Assembly: GCA_003500955.1 (NCBI GenBank)
Contig: DNQP01000172.1
Location: forward strand, 1 to 6,371
Length of the DNA stretch: 6,371 nucleotides
Direction of reading: 5' to 3'
Source of the DNA: Curvibacter sp.
GTDB lineage: Bacteria > Pseudomonadota > Gammaproteobacteria > Burkholderiales > Burkholderiaceae_C
Part shown: one piece after another, positions 6,049 through 6,371 of the stretch
Numbering within the stretch: the first letter of the stretch is position 1
Layout: each line of letters opens with the position of its first letter
Notes under the pieces: generated by a model
The model's input: only the letters and a program-made list of their open reading frames with translations
Databases searched by the model: none
Told to the model about the DNA's origin: nothing
Translations under genes and position numbers: made by a program

Positions 6049-6371
6049 TCAGTGCTGCAGGATCTTGTTGAGGAAGTCCTTGGTACGCGGCTGCCGGTTC
6101 TCGGGGTGGCCGAAGAACTCGTCCTTGCTGCAGTCCTCGAGGATGCGGCCGCCGACGTCGATGAAGATCACGCGGCTGGCCACCTTGCGCGCAAAGCCCA
6201 TCTCGTGCGTGACCACCATCATGGTCATGCCTTCCTTGGCCAGGGTCACCATCACGTCCAGCACCTCGCCCACCATCTCGGGGTCGAGCGCCGAGGTCGG
6301 CTCGTCGAAAAGCATGACGATGGGGTCCATGGACAAGGCACGGGCAATGGCCACGCGCTGCTGCTGGCCGC
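6049..6371 (-). CDS. gltL: Amino-acid (glutamate/aspartate-type) ABC transporter ATP-binding protein, C-terminal part only
   Basis: The 107 residues in the window are the end of a polar-amino-acid ABC transporter ATPase that powers uptake at the inner membrane. Visible, in order, are the end of the ABC signature ([12 protein letters not shown]), the Walker B segment with catalytic Glu ([14 protein letters not shown]), and the switch histidine (VVTHEMGF). The tail [10 protein letters not shown] is very like that of E. coli GltL, closer than GlnQ, hence the symbol; substrate is inferred from that resemblance alone. The N-terminus with the Walker A site lies beyond base 6371. The permease and binding-protein genes are expected upstream on the minus strand, outside the window. 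The TGA stop is at 6051-6049 and no clear intrinsic terminator follows. Confidence 0.93.
   Translation of the reverse strand, partial: GQQQRVAIARALSMDPIVMLFDEPTSALDPEMVGEVLDVMVTLAKEGMTMMVVTHEMGFARKVASRVIFIDVGGRILEDCSKDEFFGHPENRQPRTKDFLNKILQH

Noticed and set aside
1..6371. tRNA or rRNA genes, CRISPR arrays, insertion sequences, phage or defence genes
   Set aside because: No cloverleaf or rRNA-like segment, no regularly spaced repeats, and no transposase, integrase or defence-type protein is seen on either strand.

Overview
The window is a GC-rich piece of an ordinary bacterial chromosome. It most likely comes from a betaproteobacterium of the order Burkholderiales (Comamonadaceae-like); this rests on remembered resemblance of the HtpX, PyrC, Rnk and GltL-type proteins, not on a search. 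All six genes I can support lie on the minus strand. Read in the direction of transcription, from the right edge to the left, they are: the C-terminal third of a GltL/GlnQ-type amino-acid ABC transporter ATPase (6371-6049, start outside the window), rnk (5829-5428), pyrC (5396-4368), a DUF3025 gene (4383-3634), htpX (3517-2642), and a large membrane-bound dCache-PAS-GGDEF-EAL protein (2512 to beyond base 1, C-terminus cut by the window).

Right part (3634-6371). The ABC ATPase ends at 6049. A 219-base GC-rich gap with several inverted repeats separates it from rnk. rnk, pyrC and the DUF3025 gene then form a tight run: 31 bases between rnk and pyrC, and a 16-base overlap between pyrC and the DUF3025 gene. 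They are probably co-transcribed. Rnk binds RNA polymerase in E. coli and PyrC makes dihydroorotate for pyrimidine synthesis, so the run touches transcription and nucleotide metabolism. The function of DUF3025 is unknown.

Left part (1-3633). htpX, an inner-membrane heat-shock zinc protease, sits behind a 116-base gap holding a terminator-like hairpin for the upstream run, a plausible -35/-10 pair, and two small adjacent hairpins that fill the short leader, one of which covers the Shine-Dalgarno sequence. A hairpin with a T-rich tail follows htpX. Behind it a weak promoter-like element with a 12-base palindrome precedes the cyclic-di-GMP gene. That gene is open over 837 codons with no break, and it has canonical GGDEF, RxxD I-site and EAL motifs, so both enzymatic halves look intact as far as the window shows.

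I found no mobile element, CRISPR array, tRNA, rRNA, phage gene or evidently new system. No gene-free stretch exceeds 300 bases; the largest is 5830-6048. The points worth a second look are mostly small regulatory structures, the uncharacterised DUF3025 gene and its neighbourhood.
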